In this document: positions 30,997 to 41,039 of the stretch, one piece after another
Layout of the letters: each line of letters begins with the position of its first letter
How positions within the stretch are numbered: position 1 is the first letter of the stretch
Source: Verticillium longisporum
Taxonomy: Eukaryota > Ascomycota > Sordariomycetes > Glomerellales > Plectosphaerellaceae
Assembly: GCA_019188255.1 (NCBI GenBank)
Contig: JAETXT010000011.1
Location: forward strand, 3,286,001 to 3,350,000
DNA length: 64,000 bases
Direction: 5' to 3'
Notes under the pieces: model-generated
Told to the model about the DNA's origin: nothing
Databases searched by the model: none
Seen by the model: the letters and a program-made list of their open reading frames with translations, nothing else
Program-made: the position numbers and the translations under genes

Positions 30997-33900
30997 GAAA
31001 TGCACGAGTGCGAGGAGAGGTGAATTCGGGTTGTACTGAGTAGGTCATCGGTTGTCGAGTGGTGCTATCCGTAGAAACTAGGAATACTTTGCTCATCGCA
31101 ACATTGACTGACTCAAAACAAGATGACACAGGTGTCGCAATGGCACCTGGAGAGGGTCATATGTGAAGGGCTATGAGCTTGACCTGCCCGCATACAGAAA
31201 GCGGGATGATTGACTGGAGCATGTCGAACCACCCCGTTGCGACCGGCGACGCCGACAGCTGCAGCTGCAGCTGCAGCACCACACCCTTCCTCGGGAACCA
31301 TAGTGTAGGCGGGTTATCTCCCGCGCTTGTCGCCCGGCCGCCTGCCCGCCCACTTGCAGCTTGGGGCTGGCCACTCACCCGAAATCGCAAAAGCTAGATT
31401 GGTCAGCTCTTCTGTGTGCTCTGTGGGACATGTTATCCTTTGCATGTCCGTGAAGCAGGATGAAAGCCGCCTTGGCGTCTCTTCTTCCTCTTCCTGAGTC
31501 CTCCATCGAGGGAGGAGACGGATCCTACGGCCTTGGCTCGTGCTGAGGTAAGCGCATCTCTCGTAGCCACGACGTCATGGGACAAATGGTGTACACAATA
31601 AGAGGAGCATGGACAATAGCGCCAGGCATTTTGGGAGTAGAATATTGGGAATGTGGGCTCGGGAGGTTGACGCAGGAGGACAAGCCAAGAGAATACGCCA
31701 CCGGGGTGTCGGCTGGAGTGCTTGCGACTTTTCGGTCCTGGGTTCCGGGAGGGTGCTGGCTTGGGTGGGGGAGTGAGACGTGGTTGGTGGGATGTTGTCG
31801 CTGTTTTAGGCGACCGGATGTTTTTTGCTCAGCCATCCATGGAAGCAAAGGGTCGTCTGGCTGGCATGCTTAGTGGGAAAGCTACACAATACTAACTTTC
31901 GAGGTCAACATCGGGAAAAGCGGCGGAATCAAAGAACGTGGCCGATGGTATACGGCGCAGTGATGAGCGAGGGCTCCTTGACGCGTGGTTCTTACGACGC
32001 AAAGAAACAGGTGGCCAGCAGAAACCACACATCTCTCTTCTTCTCCATGGAGAAGGACGTTTCTCAATCCATCGTTCTCGGGGAAGAGGCGGAGCACCAA
32101 GGCTCAAGCCAGATGAACAAAGCATCGACGGTCGAGTCGAACAAGCTGGGAAGATGCCGGACCATCAGCGGCAAAGTGTTGAGCAGCATGGGCGCGAACG
32201 CCAACGGCCCCGCACCCGCAGAATGTGGGAGGGAGGGGTGGGCAGGTACTGCAGCGAGCAAGCACGCGGCTAGCTTGACGTTCTCTCGAGATGGCCCGAA
32301 TGAAAGGCGGGGGAACCAATGGGTTCCAGATCAAATGACCAGGGCTGTCAGATCCGCGAGCGAGTCTGATGAGCGCAACATGTGAGACGGAGGCGTTGCT
32401 GTGCACTGCAATAGAGGTCGAGCACGATTGAAGTTCTTTCAGAGACCGGTGACGCCTGGTAGGAACGCCAAGGATGGCCTCGTCTGGGGGCCCGAAGGAT
32501 TGACTTTTGCATCCAAGTCCGTGGCGGCCGTGGAGTTCCCTGGAATCGAACATTTCTGACAGATTGTCTCTTGAGCGAGAATTGGACGGCAAACTTAATC
32601 GACACGGGGCGCCAAGCAGCGACCCACGGCATTGGGAGACACGCGAAGGGCGCCGCCCGCAGCCAGCAACAATGGGTTGTATCCATAAAACGCCGGAGTG
32701 ATGAGACGGAGACGAGGGGTGAGAAGGTTGTAGAAGAAAAACCACTGGCGGTCTGGCGAGTGCCTTCTGGTGCGTGTGACAGGTGGCAGGCTGTGTCCGC
32801 CGATTTGGTTGGGGATCGGTTAAAGTCGTCGCTCGTTGGCTGGCCTGGACATTGATCAGCCGTCGACAAAGGGACGGCACAGACGTGGGATGAAGTAGCT
32901 CGCCTCGTCGAGTCGTATCAGGGCGCTGAGTCGCTGGGCTCCAGTTGCTGTCGGTCGATTCGGGGCATGTCGCTACAGACGGTCCCGACTCCCTGTTCAG
33001 GCTATGAGCAGGGGGTCCTGGGAGGCGCAATCGCCAACGCGCCAACCCCATGTCGCCCCCACCTCGTCCTAGTGTTGCACTGGCGGATGGACTAGGCCAA
33101 GGCAAGCCAGGGGTGTGCGGTGTCGGTGACGGCGTCGGAGTCTGGAGTCAGTGTCCTGTGTGGTGCTCAGAAGTCGGCTGGTGGGAGGCCAGGAGGAGGT
33201 GTTCGAGACGGAAAGGCAAATGGCGAGGGCTCAAGATGAAGAGACGGCAGGGGGAAGAAGGGGGATGGAATGAGAGAGATGCACTGCAGTTGGAGAGGCA
33301 CGAGACGGGGGGAGGCTGACATCACCTACAGACTAGGTACAGTACAAACAGGGTCAGGCAGAGGCAAGCAGGCGCCATCGAGCAGCCCGTCTGGTTGTCT
33401 CTCGGTTGCCCCTGCCTCTCCCGCTGTTCCTGTCGCTCCCTGCTGCTCCCCCAAACCCCCTCCCCATACCCCCCTTAGCCCCTGCCCCCCCCTGCCCCCA
33501 TGCCAGGCTGCACCTGCTCCTGCGGCACAACACCTGCAACGTGCCTCTCCTCCAGTTTTCCCCGCCACTGAAAGCACAGATCAGGCCGTAGCAGAGTAGC
33601 AACGGTGGAGGGCCTAGGCACTAGCCTCCATCGGACCAGTGTCAGGCCCTGGCTCTTGGGTCTCGCTCTGGCCCTTCTGGCTCTGGCTCTGGAAGTGGAA
33701 GCGGAAGTGGAAGCCTTGGTCTGCGACCCTTTTCCCTCACTGTATCCCACTCTCATCTTCGCTCCCTCAGCTACTTGCACCATTGCTACTGCTTCTCCAC
33801 CTCCACCTCGCGTCCGCCTTCATTGACGCACGCTTCTTCCCTCCAGCCCGCTCGACGCTGCTCTGCCGTCTTCTGGGATCGACCACAACACTGAAGGCAC

Positions 33901-34334
33901 ATCCCATTGAGCAACGCCGCCCCGCTCGACGCGCGATTCGCCCGGCTGTCAACCCATTGGATCTCCCGTCGTCGCCTCGCCACCATCGCGCACTCTCTCA
34001 CGTTCTGTACTCGACGCTCGGCGCCAGCCATTGTCGTCGTACACAGCAACTCCAGCTGTTGGATAGACGAACGATTCCCAGACTATACGAGCACGGGTTA
34101 TTATTTCGCATACATCCGAGAAGCATCAGCATCCAGCAAGCGTACCGCAGCCGTCCTCCCGTCATCTTACCAACCGTACATCAACCCAGACCGCGGCATA
34201 GATCTCGGCAACGCTACACCGATTTCCGACATTGACCGTTTCGTGTCCGAGAACATTTACAGATTGCATACGAAGCAACATTTAATACATAGAGGCCGCT
34301 GAGTGCTTTTGTACCCTCATTACAAATCGCCACC
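30997..34334. other. Intergenic stretch upstream of creB, nothing recognised
   Basis: 3.3 kb of normal composition. It holds a short alternating gctgcagctgcagctgcag run near 31258, CT- and GT-rich patches at 33400-33500 and 33650-33720, and presumably a long 5' leader for creB. Several 150-330-codon frames exist (for example minus strand 32104-33105), but none has a recognisable domain, splice structure or fungal-like composition. Confidence 0.5.
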
Positions 34335-36799
34335 ATGGCAGGATTCCTTAATAAACTGAAGAGCGCGGGAACAGTACGTTGCGAGGATGCAAACTTGCGC
34401 GCCACAACGCCGGATCAGCTTCCCTTGTGGTAGCCACCGGTATATTCAAGTACCTTTGCTGACACGAACACTTTACACAGGCGACCACGAGTCCCGCGGG
34501 CAAAGATGCCGCAGCCAAGAAGAAAGAAGCTCTCGAGCCGCCCCCAGAAATCACGCCTCTGGAGAAGATGCTTCAGAATGCTGGCCCTCTGCGAGACGAC
34601 GGGACCGACCGCTTCTTTGGTCTCGAGAACGTGAGACCCCCCATTTCACCCTTGCCTCTTCGACGAGACACCAAAAGCTAATTGCTTCTTCTAGTTCGGC
34701 AACACATGGTAGGCCCTTTCCCGCTTTCCGTCGTATTCTTTTGGTCTCTGCTAACTGAACAAGTTACTGCAACTCCATTGTGCAAGCACTATTTTACCAG
34801 GATGCTTTCAGGCAAAACGTCGTCAACTACCCGCCCTACTCCCCATCCGAAACACCCAATGGCGACGGCACGCGGCCCAAGGTACAAGTTAGCATCCGAC
34901 CGCCGATGAAGAAGGAAGAACCGGTCAACCCAGCAGCGAAGCAGAAGGTGAGCGCCTCCGAGGCCATGCGTCGGCGACAGGCTGCCAACCTGCCGCCCGT
35001 TCCTGGCCAGCCTGGTCTGCGGCCTGAGGACCGGCCGGATGCACCCGAATACAAGAAGAAGCAAGCCATGATCAAGGGCCCCGTCGTCGAGCTGAACCAA
35101 GAAAACGCCGACCCATATGGCATGTCCGAATGTACATTCACCGGCCTGAAAGACATTTTTGGCGCCTTGATGCAGAGCGAAGACCGAGTCGGCGTTCTGA
35201 GCCCCCAGAGATTCCTTGAGATCTTCAAGCGCGACAACGAGATGTTCCGAAACTCAATGCACCAGGACGCACACGAATTTTACGGCCTAGTCCTGAACGA
35301 TGTGATCGCGAATGTGGAACAGAACGCTAGGAGGATCCAGGAGAGAGAAGATGCGAACGCTAGCGCCGGTCTGGCGCAATCCGTGGAGAACGCGCTCGGT
35401 GCGGGAGTCTCGAGCCTAGTGCCCCAGGTGAACGGCGGTGCCAGGTCTCCGGGCACCGGATGGGTGCACGACATTTTTGAGGGCGTCCTTACCTCTGAGA
35501 CGAAGTGCCTGACTTGCGAGACAGCATCTCAAAGGGATGAAACCTTCCTCGACTTGTCGATCGATTTGGAGGAACACTCTTCCGTCACCTCCTGTCTTCG
35601 CAAGTTCTCGGCAGAGGAGATGCTTTGCGAAAGGAACAAGTTTCACTGCGATCACTGCGGAGGTCTTCAGGAGGCAGAGAAGCGTATGAAGATTAAGCGA
35701 CTGCCGAAGGTCCTGGCATTGCACCTGAAGAGGTTCAAGTACACAGAGGATTACAGTCGGCTGCAGAAACTCTTTCACCGCGTGGTGTACCCTTACCACC
35801 TGCGCATGTTCAACACGACGGACGACGCTGAGGATCCCGATAGGCTGTACGAGCTCTACGCGGTTGTTGTTCACATTGGAGGTAACGCCTACCACGGACA
35901 CTACGTCTCGGTGATCAAGACGCAAGATCGAGGCTGGCTTCTATTCGACGATGAAATGGTGGAGCCGGTCGACAAACACTTTGTGCGCAACTTCTTTGGC
36001 GACAAGCCTGGCACGGCATGCGCCTACGTCTTGTTCTACCAGGAAACCACGTTTGAGAAGGTACAGGCCGAGATGGAGGCCGAGGGACTGGAGGAGGTGA
36101 AGATTGCCAACGAAACGGCGAACCTCGCATCGGAGAATGGCCAGGGCAACGGCAACGTCATCCCTCTGACAAAGCAGAGCACGCAGCCACTGAGCCCCAG
36201 CCTCGAACGGGACACAAGCAACAGTCTCGCGCACGCTCAGACGGCACCGGGCATGGTCGAGGCGCCACCACGAGAATCGTTGACGGACAATCCCTTGCCC
36301 AAGACGCCCAACCCGTTGACGACGGTTCCATCTTTCCCTGCGGCGCCCCGCGTGGAAACTCGAGGATCGACCAAGGAGGACAAGAAGCGCGAGAAGAGGG
36401 AACATGAAGCGGCGGAAAAAGTGCGCAAGCAGGCCGAAAAGGACAAGCGCAAGGCGGACGAGAAGCACTCGAAGGAGATGATGCAGCGCCGGCGAGAGCA
36501 GAGCATCAGGGAAAACGAAGAGATGCGCAGGGCGGTGGAGGAGAGCCGCAAGATGGCAGAAGAAGAAGAGAAGAAGAACAACAAGGACGCGGGGGCGAGC
36601 CCCGGGGATCCTGAGTCGCGCCAACCGCGGCAGCAAGTCGATGACGAAGAAGAGCTTCAGCTTCCTCAACAAGGACAGATCCGACACGGGGGAGAACGGC
36701 GCGAACGGCGACGGGTCGTCGAGCCCGGCGGAGAGCAAGCTCAAGGACCGATTCAGCTTCAACCTCGGCCGCAGGAAGAGCAGCAACCTGCTGTCGTGA
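34335..36799 (+). CDS. creB: CreB-type ubiquitin carboxyl-terminal hydrolase, one apparent frameshift near the C-terminus
   Basis: Exons 34335-34373, 34481-34630, 34695-34708 (14 nt) and 34764-36799 are joined by GT-AG introns. The Cys box FGNTCYCNSIVQ is assembled across intron 3, which splits the catalytic Cys codon. Other features are QDAHEF, two zinc CxxC pairs (CLTC and CDHCGG), [16 protein letters not shown], and the His box [11 protein letters not shown] with [13 protein letters not shown]. An acidic/basic coiled coil lies at about residues 590-680. This combination matches Aspergillus CreB and yeast/human Ubp-USP46/12-type enzymes. CreB with the WD40 protein CreC removes ubiquitin from carbon-catabolite-repression targets. 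The frame changes at the ccccgggg run near 36602. The continuation ending [15 protein letters not shown] to the TGA at 36797-36799 is the natural C-terminus, total about 745 residues. A one-base insertion (error or mutation) explains it. Confidence 0.92.
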
Positions 36800-37433
36800 G
36801 GGAGTGTGTGAAGTGTTTAATGCAGGTGTATTCAGTGGTCCAATTTCGATTCTCAGTCATGTCCATATGGGAGGGTTGTATAGTTTCCAGTTGTCTGAAG
36901 CGGTTGTCATTGGGAAGGGCTGCCCGACTACGGCGTGCGTCGAGCGGCCGTGGCAGCACGCCCAGGGGTTTATTGCTGGAGATTGGCGGGTCGCCAAACC
37001 TGGTACCTACCTAATTCATGGATGGGGGCAAAATCAAAAAGAAGGCACATGCACGCATGGCGTCGGAGAGCTTTTTGTTACCGGATTGAATGTGTCTCGG
37101 TTGCGTACATGGTGTATGTTGTACATGGTGCCCACTGTCGAATCAGATTCAACATGACTAGCTTGGGTTCGCTGGAAAAGCACAGAAATCATTTGTCCTT
37201 TGCATTTGCTGCTTGTGTGAAACTCGCCATATTGGCTCATAGGCCCTCATACCTCGAGCGCGCGCCTGCCCCTCGTTTCGTTTCCTCAAGCCGTGAACGC
37301 CATGTCTCCATTGTCAGGGCATGCATGTGTGTGTGTGTGTGGCCATGAATGCGTACCCGCCTCCTTATGCCCGCATGCCGTCACCTCCAGATTTTGGTTC
37401 GCGAGATTCCTCCCCCCCGGGTAGAAAGACGCC
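36800..37433. other. Convergent intergenic region between creB and the YOS1-like gene
   Basis: Presumed 3' UTRs of both genes. A (gt)n run lies at about 37325-37342. Nothing else was seen. Confidence 0.5.
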
Positions 37434-37980
37434 TTATCCGAGGACGAGCTCGTACAGAATGACAATCGTGTTGATGCCTATCAGGGGTACTGCGAAGGTC
37501 GTACGTCAGCATCTTCGTCCTTGTTTGTAAAATGGGAATCATGCCGCTCCTCGGGCAAGGGGGATAGTGGATGCGCCGTACTTCTCATGAGGGTCCTGAC
37601 GCTGGCGATGAGGTTGATAATCTTGGCCTTGACGCTGGCGTCGGCGCCCTGGCCGAAGGCTGGGTCGTAGGAGGCGGGGGAGAGGTTGACTAGTGAACGG
37701 TGCGGTGAGCCTTCTGGAGAACATGGAAACGAGACGAGGAAGAAAGGGGGGGCTGGGCGTACTTCGGGCGAGAAAGCGGTCTTCGGAGAGGATTGCTACG
37801 GCGTTGATGAGGAGGCTGCGAGGGGCGGGTTGTGTTTAGCTGGCGTCACTTGTTCTGCGAGCGCGGGGGCCCAGAGGGGGGATTCGATTTACATGGCGAC
37901 TGCGGTGGGGTTAGCTCGGTTGCGGTCGGAGGTGAAAGGGGGAGGGCCGTACTGTAGAGGAAGTTGCCGATGAGATACAT
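37434..37980 (-). CDS. Yos1-like ER-Golgi transport protein
   Basis: Four minus-strand exons are proposed: 37953-37980 (MYLIGNFLY), 37763-37815 (LLINAVAILSEDRFLAR), 37582-37689 (INLSPASYDPAFG, SVKAKIINLIASVRTLMR) and 37434-37489 (IPLIGINTIVILYELVLG, TAA). Introns 2 and 3 (73 and 92 nt) are GT-AG and keep frame. Intron 1 (137 nt) has good GT and AG, but the exon 1 and exon 2 phases differ by one base, so one base appears lost near a junction, or an unusual splice is used. The roughly 81-residue length, N- and C-terminal hydrophobic segments and SEDRFLAR...VRTLMRIPLI...YELVLG identify the Yos1/IER3IP1 family. In yeast this is a membrane subunit of the Yip1-Yif1 complex required for ER-to-Golgi transport. 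It is divergent from ALG12. Confidence 0.85.
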
Positions 37981-38470
37981 GGCGGCGGTTGGTGCTGCAT
38001 GCGGTGGGGGGTGGGTGTTGAGGTTGATCGGTCGAGTGAAGGGCGAGGCGACGATGCGACGATGCGACGGGAGCCTGGCGACGGCGGCCTTGGTGTTCAG
38101 TCGTGTCCTTGTCCTGTGTTGCGTCGAGTGCTGGGGTGAGCTATGATGAGACGGATAAGGAAGGCGGTGACCGGATGGATCATCTTGCAGGCCGATGCTG
38201 ATGGGGACGGCCACCAGAGCCCCTGACGACAGCCCTTCAGGTACGTACCTCACTGAGTGCCTGCCTTACTGACTGGAGATACCTCAAGGTAGGTACCTGG
38301 ATACACTTGGCCTCTGCCTTGCACCCAAACACCAGACTGTATGTACGACAGCCTCGTTAGGAGTCACCCACTTTGATAATAAATGAGGCTGTGAGCAATT
38401 CTCTTGTTTCGTTCTCCATTCCAGAGATGTCACAGCTGTCACTACTTACGTCCATCATCCCTACCTCAAG
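37981..38470. promoter_or_regulatory. Shared divergent promoter region of the YOS1-like gene and ALG12
   Basis: 490 bases separate the two start codons on opposite strands, so both promoters must lie here or overlap neighbouring introns. Near-repeat ggtacgtacctc/aggtaggtacctgg motifs occur at about 38240-38298. No TATA box stood out. Confidence 0.5.
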
Positions 38471-40236
38471 ATGAAGCCCCTCGGTATGTCGCCTCACCAC
38501 CAAAGAACGCCATCACTAACATCACCAGATGTCCTTCTAGCCTCTCTCATCCCCGCCACCATTCTCTTTCACCTCCTTGCAGCTCCTTACACCAAGGTGG
38601 AGGAGTCCTTCACCATTCAGGCAACCCACGACATCCTCGTCTACGGCACGCCGACCCGCAACATCAACGCTCGCTTCCATGCCGTCTACGACCACTTCAC
38701 GTTCCCGGGCGCCGTCCCACGGTCCTTTGTCGGACCGGTCATGCTAGCAGGCATCAGTCAGCCCATCGTCGCCATCTTTGGCTTCCAGCATGCTCAGATG
38801 ATTGTCCGTGGCGTGTTGGGCATGTACAATGCCGCAGCCCTGCTCTACTATGCGCATTCTGTCAAGAGGGGACTCGGCAAGAGCGCGGCGCGCTGGTGGA
38901 CCGTCATGACCGCCAGCCAGTTTCACATCATGTTCTATGCCTCGAGGACGCTGCCCAACATGTTTGCCTTTGGTCTCAGTACGTCTGATGCCTCCTGGCC
39001 GACTTGACATTTGCATCTTTGACTGACCAAAACACAGCCACCATCTCATCGGCGCTGCTCCTGCCACACCCAGACCAGGCTCGAAAGGCCTCACGCATCC
39101 GCATTTCCATCTCTCTTCTCGTCTTTGCCGCCGTCATCTTCCGCTCCGAAGTCGCCCTCCTCCTGTTCACCACGGCAGCGACCCTGCTCGCGACGCGCCA
39201 GACGACCCTCGGCGCCCTTCTCCCCGGCTTCATCGTGTCGTCGCTCGCGGCCCTCGTCCTCTCGGCGCCCCTCGACTCGTACTTCTGGCAGACGCCCCTG
39301 TGGCCCGAACTCTGGGCCTTTGCCTTCAACGTCCTCCGCGGCGGCGCCTCCGACTGGGGCACCTCTCCATGGCACTACTACGTCACCTCGGCCCTGCCGC
39401 GCCTCCTCCTCAACCCGACGGCTCCCTTCCTCATCGCCTCGGCCGCCATCCACCCGGCCACGGCGCGCACAGCCCGCCTCCTCGTCGCGCCGAGCCTCGC
39501 CTTTGTCGCCATCTACTCCCTGCAGCCCCACAAGGAGGCCCGCTTCGTCTTCTACGCCGTCCCGCCCCTCACCGCCGCCGCCGCCCAGGCCGCCGCCCTG
39601 ACGACGGCCCGCGCCGCCAAGTCGCCGCTCGCCCGCCTCGCCACGGCCGCCACGACCGTCGCCGTCTTTGCTTCTGCCGCCGCCGCCGCCGCCCTCCTCG
39701 CCCTCTCCTCCCTCAACTACCCCGGCGGCGAGGCCCTGTCCCACGTCGCCCGCGTCGCCGCCCTGGCCCCCGCCGTCGCCACCCCGGCCGCCGCCGTCCA
39801 CGTCGACGTCCTCTCGTGCATGACGGGCGTGACCCTCTTCGGCCAGAACCCGGCCGGCCGCCCCGTCCTCCTCGTGCCCGACGGGGCCGGGCTGCGCTTC
39901 GACAAGACGGAGGACGCGGCGCGGCTGAAGAGGCCCGGCTTCTGGCTCGGCTTCGACTACCTCCTCGTCGAGGACCCTGCTGTCGTGGCCGGCGGCAGGT
40001 GGGAGACGCTCGGCGTCGTCGAGGGGTTCGCCGGCGTCGAGGTGCTCAGGCCGGGGGGGCACGATGTCGAGGCGGCTGCCACCCCTGGTCCCGTGGTCGG
40101 CAGAGGCCGCGTCGTTGCTGCTGTGCGGGATGCCGTGAGGGGCGTGACGGGCGGGTGGTGGGTTGGCCCGCGGATGGAGCCGAGGGTGTACATTCTCAAG
40201 AGGGACAAGGTTGGTGCCGTGGTCGTGGGCACGTAG
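38471..40236 (+). CDS. ALG12: ALG12-type dolichyl-P-Man:Man7GlcNAc2-PP-dolichol alpha-1,6-mannosyltransferase
   Basis: Exons 38471-38483, 38529-38978 and 39038-40236 give 553 residues, close to the yeast enzyme. The 45-nt first intron has GTATGT, a CACTAAC branch and CAG. It is divisible by three, so retention would also keep frame. The spliced N-terminus reads MKPLDVLLASLIPATILFHL, then APYTKVEESFTIQATHDI with the acidic pair of GT22 mannosyltransferases, and DHFTFPGAVPRSF. Many hydrophobic membrane segments follow, then the LQPHKEARFVFY motif typical of ALG9/ALG12/PIG-B enzymes. The enzyme acts in the ER lumen, adding the eighth mannose to the lipid-linked N-glycan precursor. The C-terminal third is Ala/Gly/Val-rich and diverged. 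Assignment to ALG12 rather than ALG9 or GPI10 rests on the N-terminal motif. Confidence 0.9.
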
Positions 40237-41039
40237 TTTGGCCGCAGCCGTGTGCGATGGCACGTCTTGGAGATACTACGCCGACATGAATGGGAGGTCG
40301 TCGTGTTTCAGTGACAAGGGAGATGGTGCACTCGATAAGGTGAATATGAAGCAACTTTCAATCAGGTGTATCATCATGGCGCAGAGCCTGCTCGCTGTCG
40401 TGCAATATGACCAATCTGCGCCAGTGGTCCTCAAGGCCTAATAACGACCCTACATGACGGGGCGGCCTACGTGTGTGTGTATACATCCCAGCACCAGCCA
40501 AGCACGCGAACGACACAGTGATGAAAAGCACAGCGTTAGAGCTCCCTTGCTACCGCCTGCCAGCCTGCCTGCCTCCGTGTCCATCATCCCCATATACCCA
40601 TCTCCGCGACGTTTGTAGTGCGCGGGAAGAAGAAAGAAAATAACCCAAAGCGATCCCATCCCTCATGATCCAAAACAGGTCCGTTGATCCCGCTGCAGCC
40701 GTCATCAGACAGGTCCTGTCCAGTCATCGACTCGAAACCCACCGACCATCATCCAAACCGTCGGCTAGAAGAAGAACACCATGAAAATAGTATATATATA
40801 TAATTGGTAACGCAGTGGTCGGCGCCGGGTATTGCCCCCCTTTCCCGCCCCGTCATGCCCCTACCTCCGTGGCGCCGTGCTGAAGCGAATGCTGAATGTC
40901 GAATGCCGCAAAAGTCGTTATGTATCAGGTACGTGTGTGAGTGTGAGTTTGTGGGTTGTTGTGTGGCCGCCGTGCTTTCCTGCACGGCTTCCTACACGAC
41001 GTCGTGTTCTGTACGTAACGCCGTGCTGTGCGCCTCCAT
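40237..41039. other. Convergent intergenic region between ALG12 and adenylate cyclase
   Basis: 800 bases of presumed 3' UTRs, including a (gt)n run near 40471-40480 and a (ta)n run near 40790-40802. No gene was seen. Confidence 0.5.

Noticed and set aside
32104..33105. 333-codon minus-strand frame between the phosphate carrier and creB
   Set aside because: No recognisable domain and Ser/Arg/Pro-rich composition expected of chance frames. No homologous motif or splice pattern was seen.
39091..40263. 390-codon minus-strand frame opposite ALG12
   Set aside because: A Gly/Glu/Arg-rich shadow of the GC-rich Ala/Leu coding region, with no motif. The plus-strand frame is clearly the real gene.
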